Positions 1 to 5,718 of a stretch of DNA of 8,467 bases are shown here, piece by piece. The notes below the pieces were generated by a model. That model worked only from the letters and a program-made list of their open reading frames with translations. It was not told the DNA's origin and did no database searches. The stretch is from Chitinophaga pinensis (lineage in GTDB: Bacteria; Bacteroidota; Bacteroidia; Chitinophagales; Chitinophagaceae), in assembly GCA_945872805.1 (NCBI GenBank), contig CAMCBE010000066.1:1-8467 (forward strand), read 5' to 3'. The translations under genes and the position numbers were made by a program. The first letter of the stretch is position 1. Every line of letters starts with the position of its first letter.

Positions 1-10
1 GTGTTACATA

Positions 11-38
11 AAAAAAGAGGCTAAATAGCCTCTTTTTT
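11..38. terminator. Bidirectional intrinsic terminator downstream of metY
   Basis: A perfect 12-bp inverted repeat (11-22 with 27-38) flanks the loop AAAT. The core is AGAGGCT/AGCCTCT, and A- and T-tracts form the outer arms, so the hairpin has a U-run in either direction. It lies 21 bp past the metY stop codon and fits as the end of the metY transcript. It may also stop a plus-strand or converging transcript from outside the window. Confidence 0.88.
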
Positions 39-59
39 ACATTTATACGTTGAAAGGAT

Positions 60-1370
60 TTATGCAAATACCTTTTCAAATGCTTGAGTAAAGTCATTTT
101 TGATGTCTTCCAAATGCTCAATACCTACACTGATTCGGATTAAATTCGACAATACACCGGCCTTCTCCCTTTCTTTATCACTCAATTGTTCATGTGTAGT
201 TGAAGCTGGGTGAATAGCCAAGGTCTTGGCATCTCCAACGTTGGCAAGATGACTAATTAAACTAAGGGAATTGATGAATTTCTTACCATTTTCAAGTCCA
301 CCTTTTATTCCAAACTGCAACACACCACCAAAACCATTTTTCAAATACTCTTTTGCCAATTCATGGTAAGAGCTGCTCTTCAATCCAGGATACCAAACAA
401 AATCTACAGATTCATGAGATTCAAGCCACTCAGCCAGCGCCAAGGCATTATCAACATGACGTTGTACTCTTAATGACAAGGTTTCAAGGCCTTGAAGAAG
501 TAAAAATGAATTAAACGGACTCTGTGAAGGGCCAAAATCACGTAAGCCTTCTACCCTTGCTCTGATAATGAAAGCAATATTGGGTAGACCAAGTGGATTG
601 CCTTCACCAAAAATATCCCAAAACTTCAACCCATGATACCCTTCGGATGGTTCAGTAAACTGAGGGAATTTACCATTAGCCCAATTGAAATTACCTCCAT
701 CCACAATAACACCACCAATGCTTGTGCCATGACCGCCAATCCACTTGGTTGCAGATTCAACCACAATATTAGCACCATGTTGCAATGGTTTGAATAAATA
801 ACCACCAGCACCAAAAGTATTGTCTACTACTAGAGGAATATCATGACGCTTGGCTAGATCAGCAAACTTTTTAAAATCCGGCACGTTTAAGCGTGGATTA
901 CCAATTGTCTCTAAATAAATAGCCTTTGTTTTAGCGTCAATTAATTTCTCATAATTCGCCACATCATCTCCTTCAGCAAAGCGTACATCAACACCTAAGC
1001 GTTTAAACGCAACCTTAAATTGGTTGTATGTACCCCCGTAAATAAATGAGCTACTTACAAAGTTGTCTCCTGCTTGTAATATATTATTCAATGCAAGGAA
1101 CTGAGCAGCTTGCCCAGATGAAGTTGCCAAAGCCGCTACACCACCTTCTAAGGCAGCTATACGCTGCTCAAAAACATCCGTTGTCGGATTCATCAAGCGG
1201 GTATAAATATTACCAAACTCTTTAAGACCAAATAGGTTGGCTGCATGCTCGGCATTTTTAAATACATAAGAAGTTGTTTGATACAATGGCACCGCCCTTG
1301 AACCTGTAACTGGATCAGCAGATTGACCAGCATGTAATTGTAAAGTCTCAAATCGTAGATTGTTAGTCAT
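60..1370 (-). CDS. metY: O-acetylhomoserine sulfhydrylase (O-acetylhomoserine aminocarboxypropyltransferase)
   Basis: This 436-residue cytosolic enzyme belongs to the Cys/Met-metabolism PLP family. It converts O-acetyl-L-homoserine and sulfide to homocysteine plus acetate, the direct-sulfhydrylation route to methionine. Visible motifs are YTRLMNPTTDVFEQR (about 56-70), the PLP-contacting DNTFG (183-187) and the Schiff-base site SATKWIGGHG with Lys209. The length of about 430 residues favours MetY over MetB, MetZ or MetC-type relatives, which are nearer 380-400. The insertion between the lysine motif and the C-terminal domain (about 225-265) is also MetY-like. The ATG start fits the family N-terminus (FETLQLHAGQ). 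No Shine-Dalgarno is obvious, as is common in Bacteroidota. A TAnnTTTG element 26 bp upstream and a terminator just downstream suggest a single-gene unit. No riboswitch fits in the short leader. The related substrate O-succinylhomoserine cannot be excluded from sequence. Confidence 0.93.
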   Translation of the reverse strand: MTNNLRFETLQLHAGQSADPVTGSRAVPLYQTTSYVFKNAEHAANLFGLKEFGNIYTRLMNPTTDVFEQRIAALEGGVAALATSSGQAAQFLALNNILQAGDNFVSSSFIYGGTYNQFKVAFKRLGVDVRFAEGDDVANYEKLIDAKTKAIYLETIGNPRLNVPDFKKFADLAKRHDIPLVVDNTFGAGGYLFKPLQHGANIVVESATKWIGGHGTSIGGVIVDGGNFNWANGKFPQFTEPSEGYHGLKFWDIFGEGNPLGLPNIAFIIRARVEGLRDFGPSQSPFNSFLLLQGLETLSLRVQRHVDNALALAEWLESHESVDFVWYPGLKSSSYHELAKEYLKNGFGGVLQFGIKGGLENGKKFINSLSLISHLANVGDAKTLAIHPASTTHEQLSDKEREKAGVLSNLIRISVGIEHLEDIKNDFTQAFEKVFA

Positions 1371-1396
1371 AACGTTTAATTTAATTTATTAGTCTA

Positions 1397-1404
1397 CAAA
1401 CTTA
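1397..1404 (-). promoter_or_regulatory. Bacteroidota-type -7 element for metY
   Basis: On the minus strand the sequence reads TAAGTTTG, an exact match to TAnnTTTG. It ends 26 bp before the metY ATG. No convincing -33 TTG box at the usual spacing of about 17-23 bp is seen, so the call rests on the -7 match and its position. Confidence 0.6.
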
Positions 1405-1480
1405 GTAGGATTTTTCAAAATTAAAAAAATATTTCCAATAAAAATAATTTTTAGTCCTCTCCCCTAAGGATCAACACACT

Positions 1481-1488
1481 TATCTTTG
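1481..1488 (+). promoter_or_regulatory. Bacteroidota-type -7 element for the nitroreductase gene
   Basis: TATCTTTG matches TAnnTTTG exactly and ends 19 bp before the GTG start at 1508. The -33 region is only weakly similar (T-rich at about 1448-1453). It lies back to back with the metY promoter in the 137-bp divergent intergenic region. Confidence 0.55.
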
Positions 1489-1507
1489 ACCTTCTAAACC
1501 AAATCAT

Positions 1508-2233
1508 GTGTATACAGCAGAATTTGACCAAATAATACAGAGCAGAAGATCGAATAGGCGATTCGACCCGAATGTGGAAGTTCCAGATGACGTCATCAAA
1601 AGGAGTTTAGAAAGAGCCATCCTTGCTCCAAACAGCAGCAATATGCAACTTTGGGAATTCTATTGGATAACATCAGCCGAATTGAAGCAGTCGCTGGTCC
1701 CCCTCTGCTTCGGGCAATCAGCGGCAAGAACAGCCAAGCACATGATGGTATTTGTTACACGCCGTGATCTTTGGCGGCAAAGAGCTGCATGGAACCTAGC
1801 GAAAATCAAAGAAGGAATAGGTGATCAAGAACCGACTATACTACAAAAACGCGGATTAGATTATTATGGAAAACTGATGCCCTTAGTATACCGCAGAGAT
1901 TTATTTGGACTAAGCTCTCTATTAAGAAAAACGATTTGCTTTGTAATGGGCCTAGTCAAACCCTTCATGAGAATGGGTGGAAATGCCGATCAACGTGTAA
2001 TGGTCCATAAATCCTGTGCCCTAGCAGCACAAACATTTATGCTATCCCTCACTGCTGAAGGATATGCTAGTTGCCCAATGGAAGGCTTTGATGGGGTTCG
2101 TGTTAAAAAGCTACTTCAACTTCCAAGAGGTGCTGAAGTAAACATGATTGTAGGTATTGGTAAAGGAACTTCAGAAGGAATTTATAATCCAAGAATTAGA
2201 GTACCTTTTGAAGAGGTTGTTTTTGTGAAATAA
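1508..2233 (+). CDS. Nitroreductase-family FMN-dependent oxidoreductase
   Basis: This 241-residue protein has the nitroreductase fold pattern. The N-terminal FMN-phosphate motif SRRSNRRF (12-19) is followed by a helix and LAPNSSNMQLWEFY (39-52), the usual flavin-binding A-P-(S)-x-x-N-x-Q-P/L-W segment. The C-terminal part has the conserved helix ALAAQTFMLSLTAEGYASCPMEGF (171-194) and a glycine-rich IVGIGKG (214-220). Such enzymes use NAD(P)H to reduce nitroaromatics, quinones or related acceptors; the substrate here is unknown. The central segment (about 95-160) is longer than in minimal members and carries hydrophobic stretches (SSLLRKTICFVMGLVKPF), perhaps an active-site lid. The start is GTG at 1508, because an in-frame stop (1487-1489) lies just upstream with no ATG between. 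An ATG at 1506 overlaps it in another frame and opens only a 9-residue frame. The gene appears monocistronic and is divergent from metY. Confidence 0.88.
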   Translation: MYTAEFDQIIQSRRSNRRFDPNVEVPDDVIKRSLERAILAPNSSNMQLWEFYWITSAELKQSLVPLCFGQSAARTAKHMMVFVTRRDLWRQRAAWNLAKIKEGIGDQEPTILQKRGLDYYGKLMPLVYRRDLFGLSSLLRKTICFVMGLVKPFMRMGGNADQRVMVHKSCALAAQTFMLSLTAEGYASCPMEGFDGVRVKKLLQLPRGAEVNMIVGIGKGTSEGIYNPRIRVPFEEVVFVK

Positions 2234-2296
2234 ATTATCAGGATATACAAAAACCATTATTACTAATTAGCTCAATCAACATAAATCATAAAAGAC

Positions 2297-2476
2297 ATGC
2301 GTAGCGTATTTTTATATTTACTGATCCTAACTGCACTAAGTAGTTGGACCCCCATAGATTTTTATGTTTCATCAAAAGGGAATGATACTAATCCAGGCAC
2401 AAAGGAAAAGCCATTCAGTTCATTACATAAAGCGCAATCGATTTCACAAAGCAAAAATAAATCTGGTGAAAAATAA
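2297..2476 (+). pseudogene. N-terminal remnant of a secreted parallel beta-helix protein (truncated)
   Basis: The ATG at 2297 opens a 59-codon frame. It starts with a clear signal peptide (MRSVFLYLLILTALSS) followed by DFYVSSKGNDTNPGTKEKPF. That pattern, YVS-x-x-GNDxNPGT-x-x-KPF-x-S(L), is the typical start of right-handed parallel beta-helix proteins (DUF1565 / pectate- or alginate-lyase-like) secreted by Bacteroidota. Full-length members are several hundred residues long, whereas here the frame stops at 2474-2476, before the helical coils begin. I read it as the surviving 5' end of a deleted gene. No promoter match is seen upstream. It could still be expressed as a short secreted peptide, but nothing supports that. 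Confidence 0.65.
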
Positions 2477-2495
2477 TTTCCTTAGTTGTAAAAAA

Positions 2496-2651
2496 AGAAC
2501 CGCACCTATTCGTTATAATATCACCAACGAAAACGATATACAAAAAGAGAATAATACAATTCTTAAAAGTGGAAAAGCGAAGGATAAAAAAATTCTTCGA
2601 AATGCCATTGCAACGTGGATGAAAGAAAATTCGAATTCATCAGCACATTAA
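2496..2651 (+). pseudogene. C-terminal remnant, sulfatase-like
   Basis: A frame different from the preceding remnant ends at the TAA at 2649-2651. Its last 50 or so residues read RYNITNENDIQKENN, then a Lys-rich helix and ILRNAIATWMKENSNS. The order (L)YN-(L/I)-x-N-D-x-x-E-x-N-N, a basic helix, then a W-M/L-K-E end resembles the C-termini of formylglycine-dependent sulfatases. The catalytic N-terminal domain (C-x-P-S-R) is absent. The frame is open back to an ATG at 2364, but residues upstream of about 2496 only read through the neighbouring remnant and look non-coding. The sulfatase assignment is tentative, because only the least conserved end of the family is left. Confidence 0.45.
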
Positions 2652-2670
2652 TTTCTTACCGATTGAATAC

Positions 2671-2703
2671 AAAAAAGCCCCACTATATAGTGAGGCTTTT
2701 TTT
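2671..2703 (-). terminator. Intrinsic terminator of tmRNA
   Basis: AAAAAAGCC (2671-2679) pairs with GGCTTTTTT (2694-2702) around the palindrome CACTATATAGTG. The single non-Watson-Crick position (2680/2693) is C-A on the plus strand but a G-U wobble on the minus strand. The hairpin is therefore better formed in the tmRNA direction. It begins immediately after the tmRNA 3' end. Confidence 0.82.
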
Positions 2704-2704
2704 G

Positions 2705-3070
2705 TGGAGATGGTGGGATTCGAACCCACGTCCAAACATATTCGCCGTAAACTTTCTACATGCTTATTTTGGAATTGATTGTCGAAAATGTGCAGGAACC
2801 AAACAAACCAACACATTTCGTAGCTGAATAGTCTTAGTCAACAGTCACAGCCTTCAGTTGAAGCAGCCTCATTTTTTTTGATTCAGCGGAGTGACTTGGC
2901 AAAGGCGGGCCCGTCAAGCAGCTATAATGGGTGCACTAATCTCTGATTAGGCAGCCATGGCGTAAGTATTCTCGCCATTTGTTGGTTTCGTATTCAGATT
3001 AAAGTGCAACATACGCAACGCACTGCATGCTTACCTACAAAGATCTACGCTGTCGATACCGGTCATCCCC
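2705..3070 (-). ncRNA. ssrA: tmRNA (transfer-messenger RNA)
   Basis: The minus strand starts GGGGAUGACCGGUAUCGACA at 3070 and ends in a tRNA-like T-arm (GTGGG, TTCGAAT loop, CCCAC) and acceptor CAUCUCC-A at 2705. The 5' GGGGAUG pairs with the 3' CAUCUCC through one G-U. The product is 366 nt, within the usual one-piece tmRNA range. CCA is not encoded (A is followed by CAA), so it must be added by the CCA-adding enzyme. The internal tag frame encodes GENTYAMAA. tmRNA with SmpB enters stalled ribosomes, releases them and tags the nascent protein for proteolysis. A promoter and a terminator flank it, so it is its own unit, divergent from tRNA-Leu. Confidence 0.96.
2947..2976 (-). other. tmRNA proteolysis-tag reading frame (GENTYAMAA)
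   Basis: Within ssrA, the codons GGC GAG AAT ACT TAC GCC ATG GCT GCC TAA encode Gly-Glu-Asn-Thr-Tyr-Ala-Met-Ala-Ala and a stop. The Gly resume codon and the GEN-x-YA start match the Bacteroidota tags I recall (for example GENNYALAA). The C-terminal MAA takes the place of the more common LAA recognised by ClpX-type proteases. The exact resume codon is inferred from the match to known tags. Confidence 0.88.
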
Positions 3071-3082
3071 AACTGCGTGATA

Positions 3083-3110
3083 CAAAGGTACTCAATAAGC
3101 AGGGATTCAA
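3083..3110 (-). promoter_or_regulatory. Promoter of tmRNA
   Basis: On the minus strand, TTG (3110-3108), a 17-bp spacer and TACCTTTG (3090-3083) match the Bacteroidota -33/-7 consensus. The -7 element ends 12 bp before the mature tmRNA 5' end. This allows a short precursor leader, presumably removed by RNase P. Confidence 0.75.
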
Positions 3111-3190
3111 TCTAAATCGGTTAAAAAGAGATGTTAATATGAATAATTGGGGTATTAAAGCATCTAGGGAAAACTAATTAAATATTCAGC

Positions 3191-3221
3191 TTGTTAAAAA
3201 GCTCAATTTGAACTAAATTTG
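3191..3221 (+). promoter_or_regulatory. Promoter of tRNA-Leu
   Basis: TTG (3191-3193), a 20-bp spacer and TAAATTTG (3214-3221) fit the Bacteroidota TTG...TAnnTTTG promoter. The -7 element ends 10 bp before the tRNA. A small inverted repeat (AGCTT/AAGCT, 3189-3202) overlaps the -33 region. Confidence 0.7.
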
Positions 3222-3231
3222 TTACCTCAAA

Positions 3232-3315
3232 GCCCAGATGGCGGAATTGGTAGACGCGCTAGACTCAAAATCTGGTTATCGTAAGGTAGTGCAGGTTCGA
3301 TTCCTGTTCTGGGCA
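3232..3315 (+). tRNA. tRNA-Leu (anticodon CAA)
   Basis: The 84-nt class II tRNA has acceptor GCCCAGA/TCTGGGC and a D-stem GCG/CGC. The anticodon stem CTAGA/TCTGG encloses the loop CTCAAAA, placing anticodon CAA at 3266-3268, which reads UUG. The extra arm (TATC/GGTA around GTAA) is long, as expected for Leu. The T-arm carries the loop TTCGATT, and the discriminator is A at 3315. CCA is not encoded. It has its own promoter and a terminator directly after. Confidence 0.96.
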
Positions 3316-3316
3316 C

Positions 3317-3345
3317 AAAACCTCCTTTTTATAGGAGGTTTTTTT
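3317..3345 (+). terminator. Intrinsic terminator of tRNA-Leu
   Basis: AAAACCTCCT (3317-3326) pairs with AGGAGGTTTT (3333-3342) around the loop TTTTAT, and the T-run continues to 3345. It starts 2 bp after the tRNA, so the tRNA is transcribed alone. Confidence 0.88.
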
Positions 3346-3401
3346 ATGCAGTCTTGCCTTAATCTTTTCAGCCTACCTAACTAACATTGTCTGAAGTTAA
3401 T

Positions 3402-3430
3402 TGTCATTCCGAGCGAAGCGAGGAATATTA
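3402..3430. repeat. REP-like intergenic element (CATTCCGAGCGAAGCGAGGA type)
   Basis: The stretch contains TTCCGAGCGAAGCGAGGAA, with outer arms ATTCC/GGAAT able to pair around a GC-rich loop. I recognise this sequence as a dispersed intergenic repeat found in many Bacteroidota and some other bacteria. Only one copy is present here, so its repeated nature is recalled rather than shown. Its GC content stands out against the AT-rich surroundings. It sits between the tRNA terminator and the terminator of the Pro-rich gene, a neutral insertion site. Confidence 0.6.
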
Positions 3431-3461
3431 ATCCTTTATAGTTCAGTATCAATATCATAAT

Positions 3462-3490
3462 AAAAACGGAACTGGTGTTATCCAGTTCCG
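3462..3490 (-). terminator. Intrinsic terminator for the minus-strand Pro-rich gene unit
   Basis: A perfect 9-bp stem CGGAACTGG/CCAGTTCCG (3467-3475 with 3482-3490) has a 6-nt loop. On the minus strand a TTTTTATT tract follows, while on the plus strand no T-run follows, so it is oriented for minus-strand transcription. It lies about 160 bp past the stop codon of the 61-residue gene. The transcript therefore includes the unexplained open frame at 3523-3621. Confidence 0.75.
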
Positions 3491-3522
3491 CGATGCAGTA
3501 GTGATTAAATCCTTTTATAGAC

Positions 3523-3621
3523 TTAAACCTCTACTTTAATCTTACCGGCATCGGAAGGTGAGTTCCGTTGGCCGACTGATTTAAAACTACAGTTATCATC
3601 CCTCCTATTATCACCCTTTAA
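3523..3621 (-). other. Unexplained open frame between the Pro-rich gene and its terminator
   Basis: A 32-codon stop-to-stop frame reads LKGDNRRDDN, then CSFKSVGQRNSPSDAGKIKV, then EV and a stop. It is hydrophilic and protein-like, and its single Cys and its tail (DAGKIKVEV) look unlike random AT-rich translation. No ATG, GTG or TTG opens it. It is in the same frame as the upstream 61-residue gene, but separated by that gene's TAG and by a TGA at 3622-3624. An ATG at 3647, 4 bp after the upstream stop, gives only nine codons (MRTITNHYD) in another frame. It could be a small gene with a frameshift, the decayed tail of a longer gene, or chance. An AGGAGG sequence lies inside it (3601-3606). I do not recognise the product. 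Confidence 0.3.
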
Positions 3622-3651
3622 TCATAATGATTGGTGATTGTCCTCATGATC

Positions 3652-3837
3652 CTATGGACCTTCAGCTGGAGGTGGAATCTCATAAGGAGGTGATACAAAA
3701 GGATTTTCCTCAGGTATCTCATCCGGATCCTCTTCAGGAATAAGGGGTTCCTCAGGGTCAATCAGTGGACTGATTTCTGGAATTTTACTAGGCGGCAATA
3801 CTTCTGGTGGACGAATCGGAGGAGTTGACTTTTTCAT
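3652..3837 (-). CDS. Small Pro/Glu-rich hypothetical protein
   Basis: This 61-residue protein has 20 prolines, 11 glutamates and only 3 lysines, with no cysteine, signal peptide or membrane segment. It starts MKKSTPPIRPPEVLPP and ends PPYEIPPPAEGP, and acidic P-E-E/E-x-P repeats fill the middle. It should be extended (polyproline-II-like) and strongly acidic. Short Pro/Glu-rich proteins of this look are often annotated as hypothetical in Bacteroidota; I know of no assigned function. Support for a real gene comes from the ATG start, the biased but coherent composition, and a minus-strand terminator downstream. No clear TAnnTTTG element is seen upstream. Such a sequence may bind partners rather than catalyse, but that is a guess. 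Confidence 0.62.
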   Translation of the reverse strand: MKKSTPPIRPPEVLPPSKIPEISPLIDPEEPLIPEEDPDEIPEENPFVSPPYEIPPPAEGP

Positions 3838-3995
3838 CGTTGATAGTTAATAGTTCAATTTGATCTTTACACCAATATGAAAGATTTATTCTTCGAAATA
3901 ATTGACTTCAATATGCCAAACAGATGAGTTGAATCATTAACAAAAATATAAAAGGCTTTTTTTCTCCGCTAGTATATCAAACAACCGTAAAACAG

Positions 3996-4003
3996 TACTT
4001 TTG
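3996..4003 (+). promoter_or_regulatory. Bacteroidota-type -7 element for the cystathionine beta-synthase gene
   Basis: TACTTTTG matches TAnnTTTG exactly and ends only 8 bp before the ATG at 4012. A -33 TTG box is not evident. If active, it would give a very short or nearly absent 5' leader. Confidence 0.5.
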
Positions 4004-4011
4004 CTAAACGT

Positions 4012-5373
4012 ATGAATATCAAAAACAACATTCTGGAAACCATTGGGAATACTCCGTTAATTAAACTGAATAAAATTACCCAAGACCTACCAGGCACTAT
4101 ATTGGCTAAAGTGGATTATTTCAATCCCGGAAATTCAATCAAAGACCGTATGGCGATAAAAATGATTGACATAGCTGAAAAAGAAGGGAAATTGAAACCT
4201 GGCGGAACCATCATAGAATGTACTTCAGGTAATACAGGAATGGGACTAGCCTTAGCTGCCATAGTTAAAGGGTATAAATGCATATTTACCACAACCGATA
4301 AACAATCAAAAGAAAAAATCGATATTCTTAAAGCCGTTGGTGCTGAAGTTATTGTTTGTCCAACAAATGTTGGTCCAGAAGATCCAAACAGTTACTATTC
4401 CGTTGCAAGAAGACTTGCTAGAGAAATTCCAAACTCTTTTCATTCAAATCAGTATGATAATTTAGCCAATAGACTAGCACACTATGAATCTACCGGCCCA
4501 GAACTATGGGAACAAACGGATGGCAAAATTACTCACCTTGTTTGCACTGCCGGAACAGGTGGTACCGTAACAGGCACCGCTAAATTCTTAAAAGAAAAAA
4601 ATCCGAACATACAGATATGGGCAATTGATGTATATGGTTCATTGTTGACAAAATATTTTAGAACAGGTGAAATTGATATGAACGAGGTTCATCCATATAT
4701 ATCTGAAGGCTTTGGAGAAGATTTTGTTCCAGAAAACTTTGACATGTCGGTCATTGATCATTTTGAACAAGTAACCGACAAGGATGGTGCGATCATGGCA
4801 AGACGCATTGCTAAAGAAGAAGGATTACTTTGCGGATATAGCTCAGGAAGTTGTTTGCAAGGGCTCTTTCAACTCAAAGAGAAATTAAAGAAAGATGACG
4901 TAGTAGTTTGTGTCTTTCATGATCATGGCAGCCGATACATAGGAAAGATATATAATGATCAATGGATGATGGAAAGAGGATTTCTAGAAGTCAAAACATT
5001 AAAAGATATTCTTTCATCAAGAGGAAGCAAGCAAAAGTTAATTAGCGTATCGCCAAATAATACAGTTTCAGATGCCGTTGCACTCATGCGCAAATATGAA
5101 ATAGAACATATCCCCGTGATGCAATCAGATGAGATCATCGGCTCAATTAGTGAAAATGGTTTATTCCAAAAACTTTTTTCAAATCCAGAAATAAAAGAAT
5201 CAAGTGTGATGGATGTAATTGAAAATGCATATCCATTGGTAGATGTTCATACACCTGTTGAGAAAATTAGCGCATTAATACATAAAGAAAATGGAGCCGT
5301 TTTAGCAAAAGATGAAATGGGTGCTATACATATCGTCACCAAGTACGACATACTACAGGCGCTAGCTAAATGA
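4012..5373 (+). CDS. cbs: Cystathionine beta-synthase with C-terminal CBS-domain pair
   Basis: This 453-residue cytosolic PLP enzyme is of fold type II. The catalytic domain (about 4-325) has IGNTPLIKL (11-19), the Schiff-base lysine Lys44 in NSIKDRM, the substrate loop TSGNTG (71-76), the PLP-phosphate loop GTGGT (181-185) and GYSSGS (275-280). The segment DQWMMERGFL (316-325) ends the domain, as in cystathionine beta-synthases. Two CBS motifs follow (about 330-388 and 398-452), forming a Bateman module that in relatives may bind an adenosyl ligand such as AdoMet. The N-terminal heme-binding region of animal enzymes is absent. The family condenses serine and homocysteine to cystathionine, the first step of transsulfuration. 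Some bacterial members also act as cysteine synthases, so the exact substrate (O-acetylserine or serine) is not settled by sequence. The gene stands alone, and no U-tailed terminator follows directly. Confidence 0.9.
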   Translation: MNIKNNILETIGNTPLIKLNKITQDLPGTILAKVDYFNPGNSIKDRMAIKMIDIAEKEGKLKPGGTIIECTSGNTGMGLALAAIVKGYKCIFTTTDKQSKEKIDILKAVGAEVIVCPTNVGPEDPNSYYSVARRLAREIPNSFHSNQYDNLANRLAHYESTGPELWEQTDGKITHLVCTAGTGGTVTGTAKFLKEKNPNIQIWAIDVYGSLLTKYFRTGEIDMNEVHPYISEGFGEDFVPENFDMSVIDHFEQVTDKDGAIMARRIAKEEGLLCGYSSGSCLQGLFQLKEKLKKDDVVVCVFHDHGSRYIGKIYNDQWMMERGFLEVKTLKDILSSRGSKQKLISVSPNNTVSDAVALMRKYEIEHIPVMQSDEIIGSISENGLFQKLFSNPEIKESSVMDVIENAYPLVDVHTPVEKISALIHKENGAVLAKDEMGAIHIVTKYDILQALAK

Positions 5374-5396
5374 TATCAAAAACTGCTGTAAGTCAA

Positions 5397-5497
5397 TACT
5401 GAAAAGCATTTCAGTAAATTGATGCATTTAAAATGATTGCATCCATCTAGTTTATAAACTGAGATTTCACGTATATATACGAATAGCTTAATTCGTA
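5397..5497. repeat. Three successive hairpins downstream of cystathionine beta-synthase
   Basis: Three inverted repeats lie within 101 bp. They are TACTGAAA/TTTCAGTA (5397-5404 with 5409-5416, loop AGCA), GATGCA/TGCATC (5421-5426 with 5438-5443) and TACGAAT/ATTCGTA (5478-5484 with 5491-5497). None is followed by a T-run on the plus strand, so they are poor intrinsic terminators. They could protect the 3' end of the transcript or be incidental in AT-rich DNA. Apart from these and the promoter-like site further on, 5374-5550 holds nothing I recognise. Confidence 0.4.
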
Positions 5498-5551
5498 GTT
5501 CCACTCAATTCAAAGTAATTCTTGCAGACCAATAATAGGGTGGTAATGCTC

Positions 5552-5582
5552 TTGTATGGGTTATAGGGGCATGATATCTTTG
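5552..5582 (+). promoter_or_regulatory. Orphan promoter pointing into the G-poor repeat region
   Basis: TTG (5552-5554), a 20-bp spacer and TATCTTTG (5575-5582) fit the Bacteroidota -33/-7 consensus, with the same 20-bp spacing as the tRNA-Leu promoter in this window. No protein frame follows on the plus strand; the G-poor region begins just downstream. Transcription would start near 5587-5590. Confidence 0.55.
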
Positions 5583-5718
5583 TATCATCAACGAAGAGAA
5601 AAACAATATCCTAGAAACCAAAAACAAAATCCTAAAAACCCAAACACAACGCCTTATTCCTGAACCCGTTTTAATCCGAGACCCTTGAAAACTAATCCTA
5701 CCAAATCCAACCCAACCA

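Noticed and set aside
626..814. 62-codon minus-strand open frame
   Set aside because: It lies entirely within metY in another frame and has no protein-like features of its own.
1371..1507. SAM or other riboswitch upstream of metY
   Set aside because: The distance from the -7 element to the ATG is only 26 bp, and no conserved aptamer stems are visible.
2364..2651. 95-codon plus-strand open frame as a single gene
   Set aside because: Its first third reads the beta-helix remnant in the wrong frame and has no family features. Only the last part, from about 2496, looks protein-derived, so it was reported as a remnant.
2615..2827. 70-codon plus-strand open frame containing WRWWDSNPRP
   Set aside because: It is the antisense of the tmRNA 3' end (T-arm and acceptor). 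This type of false protein is common opposite tRNA-like genes.
3531..3599. 22-codon minus-strand frame MITVVLNQSANGTHLPMPVR...
   Set aside because: An AGGAGG lies upstream but only 1 nt from the ATG, too close to act as a ribosome site. The frame overlaps the more protein-like frame at 3523-3621.
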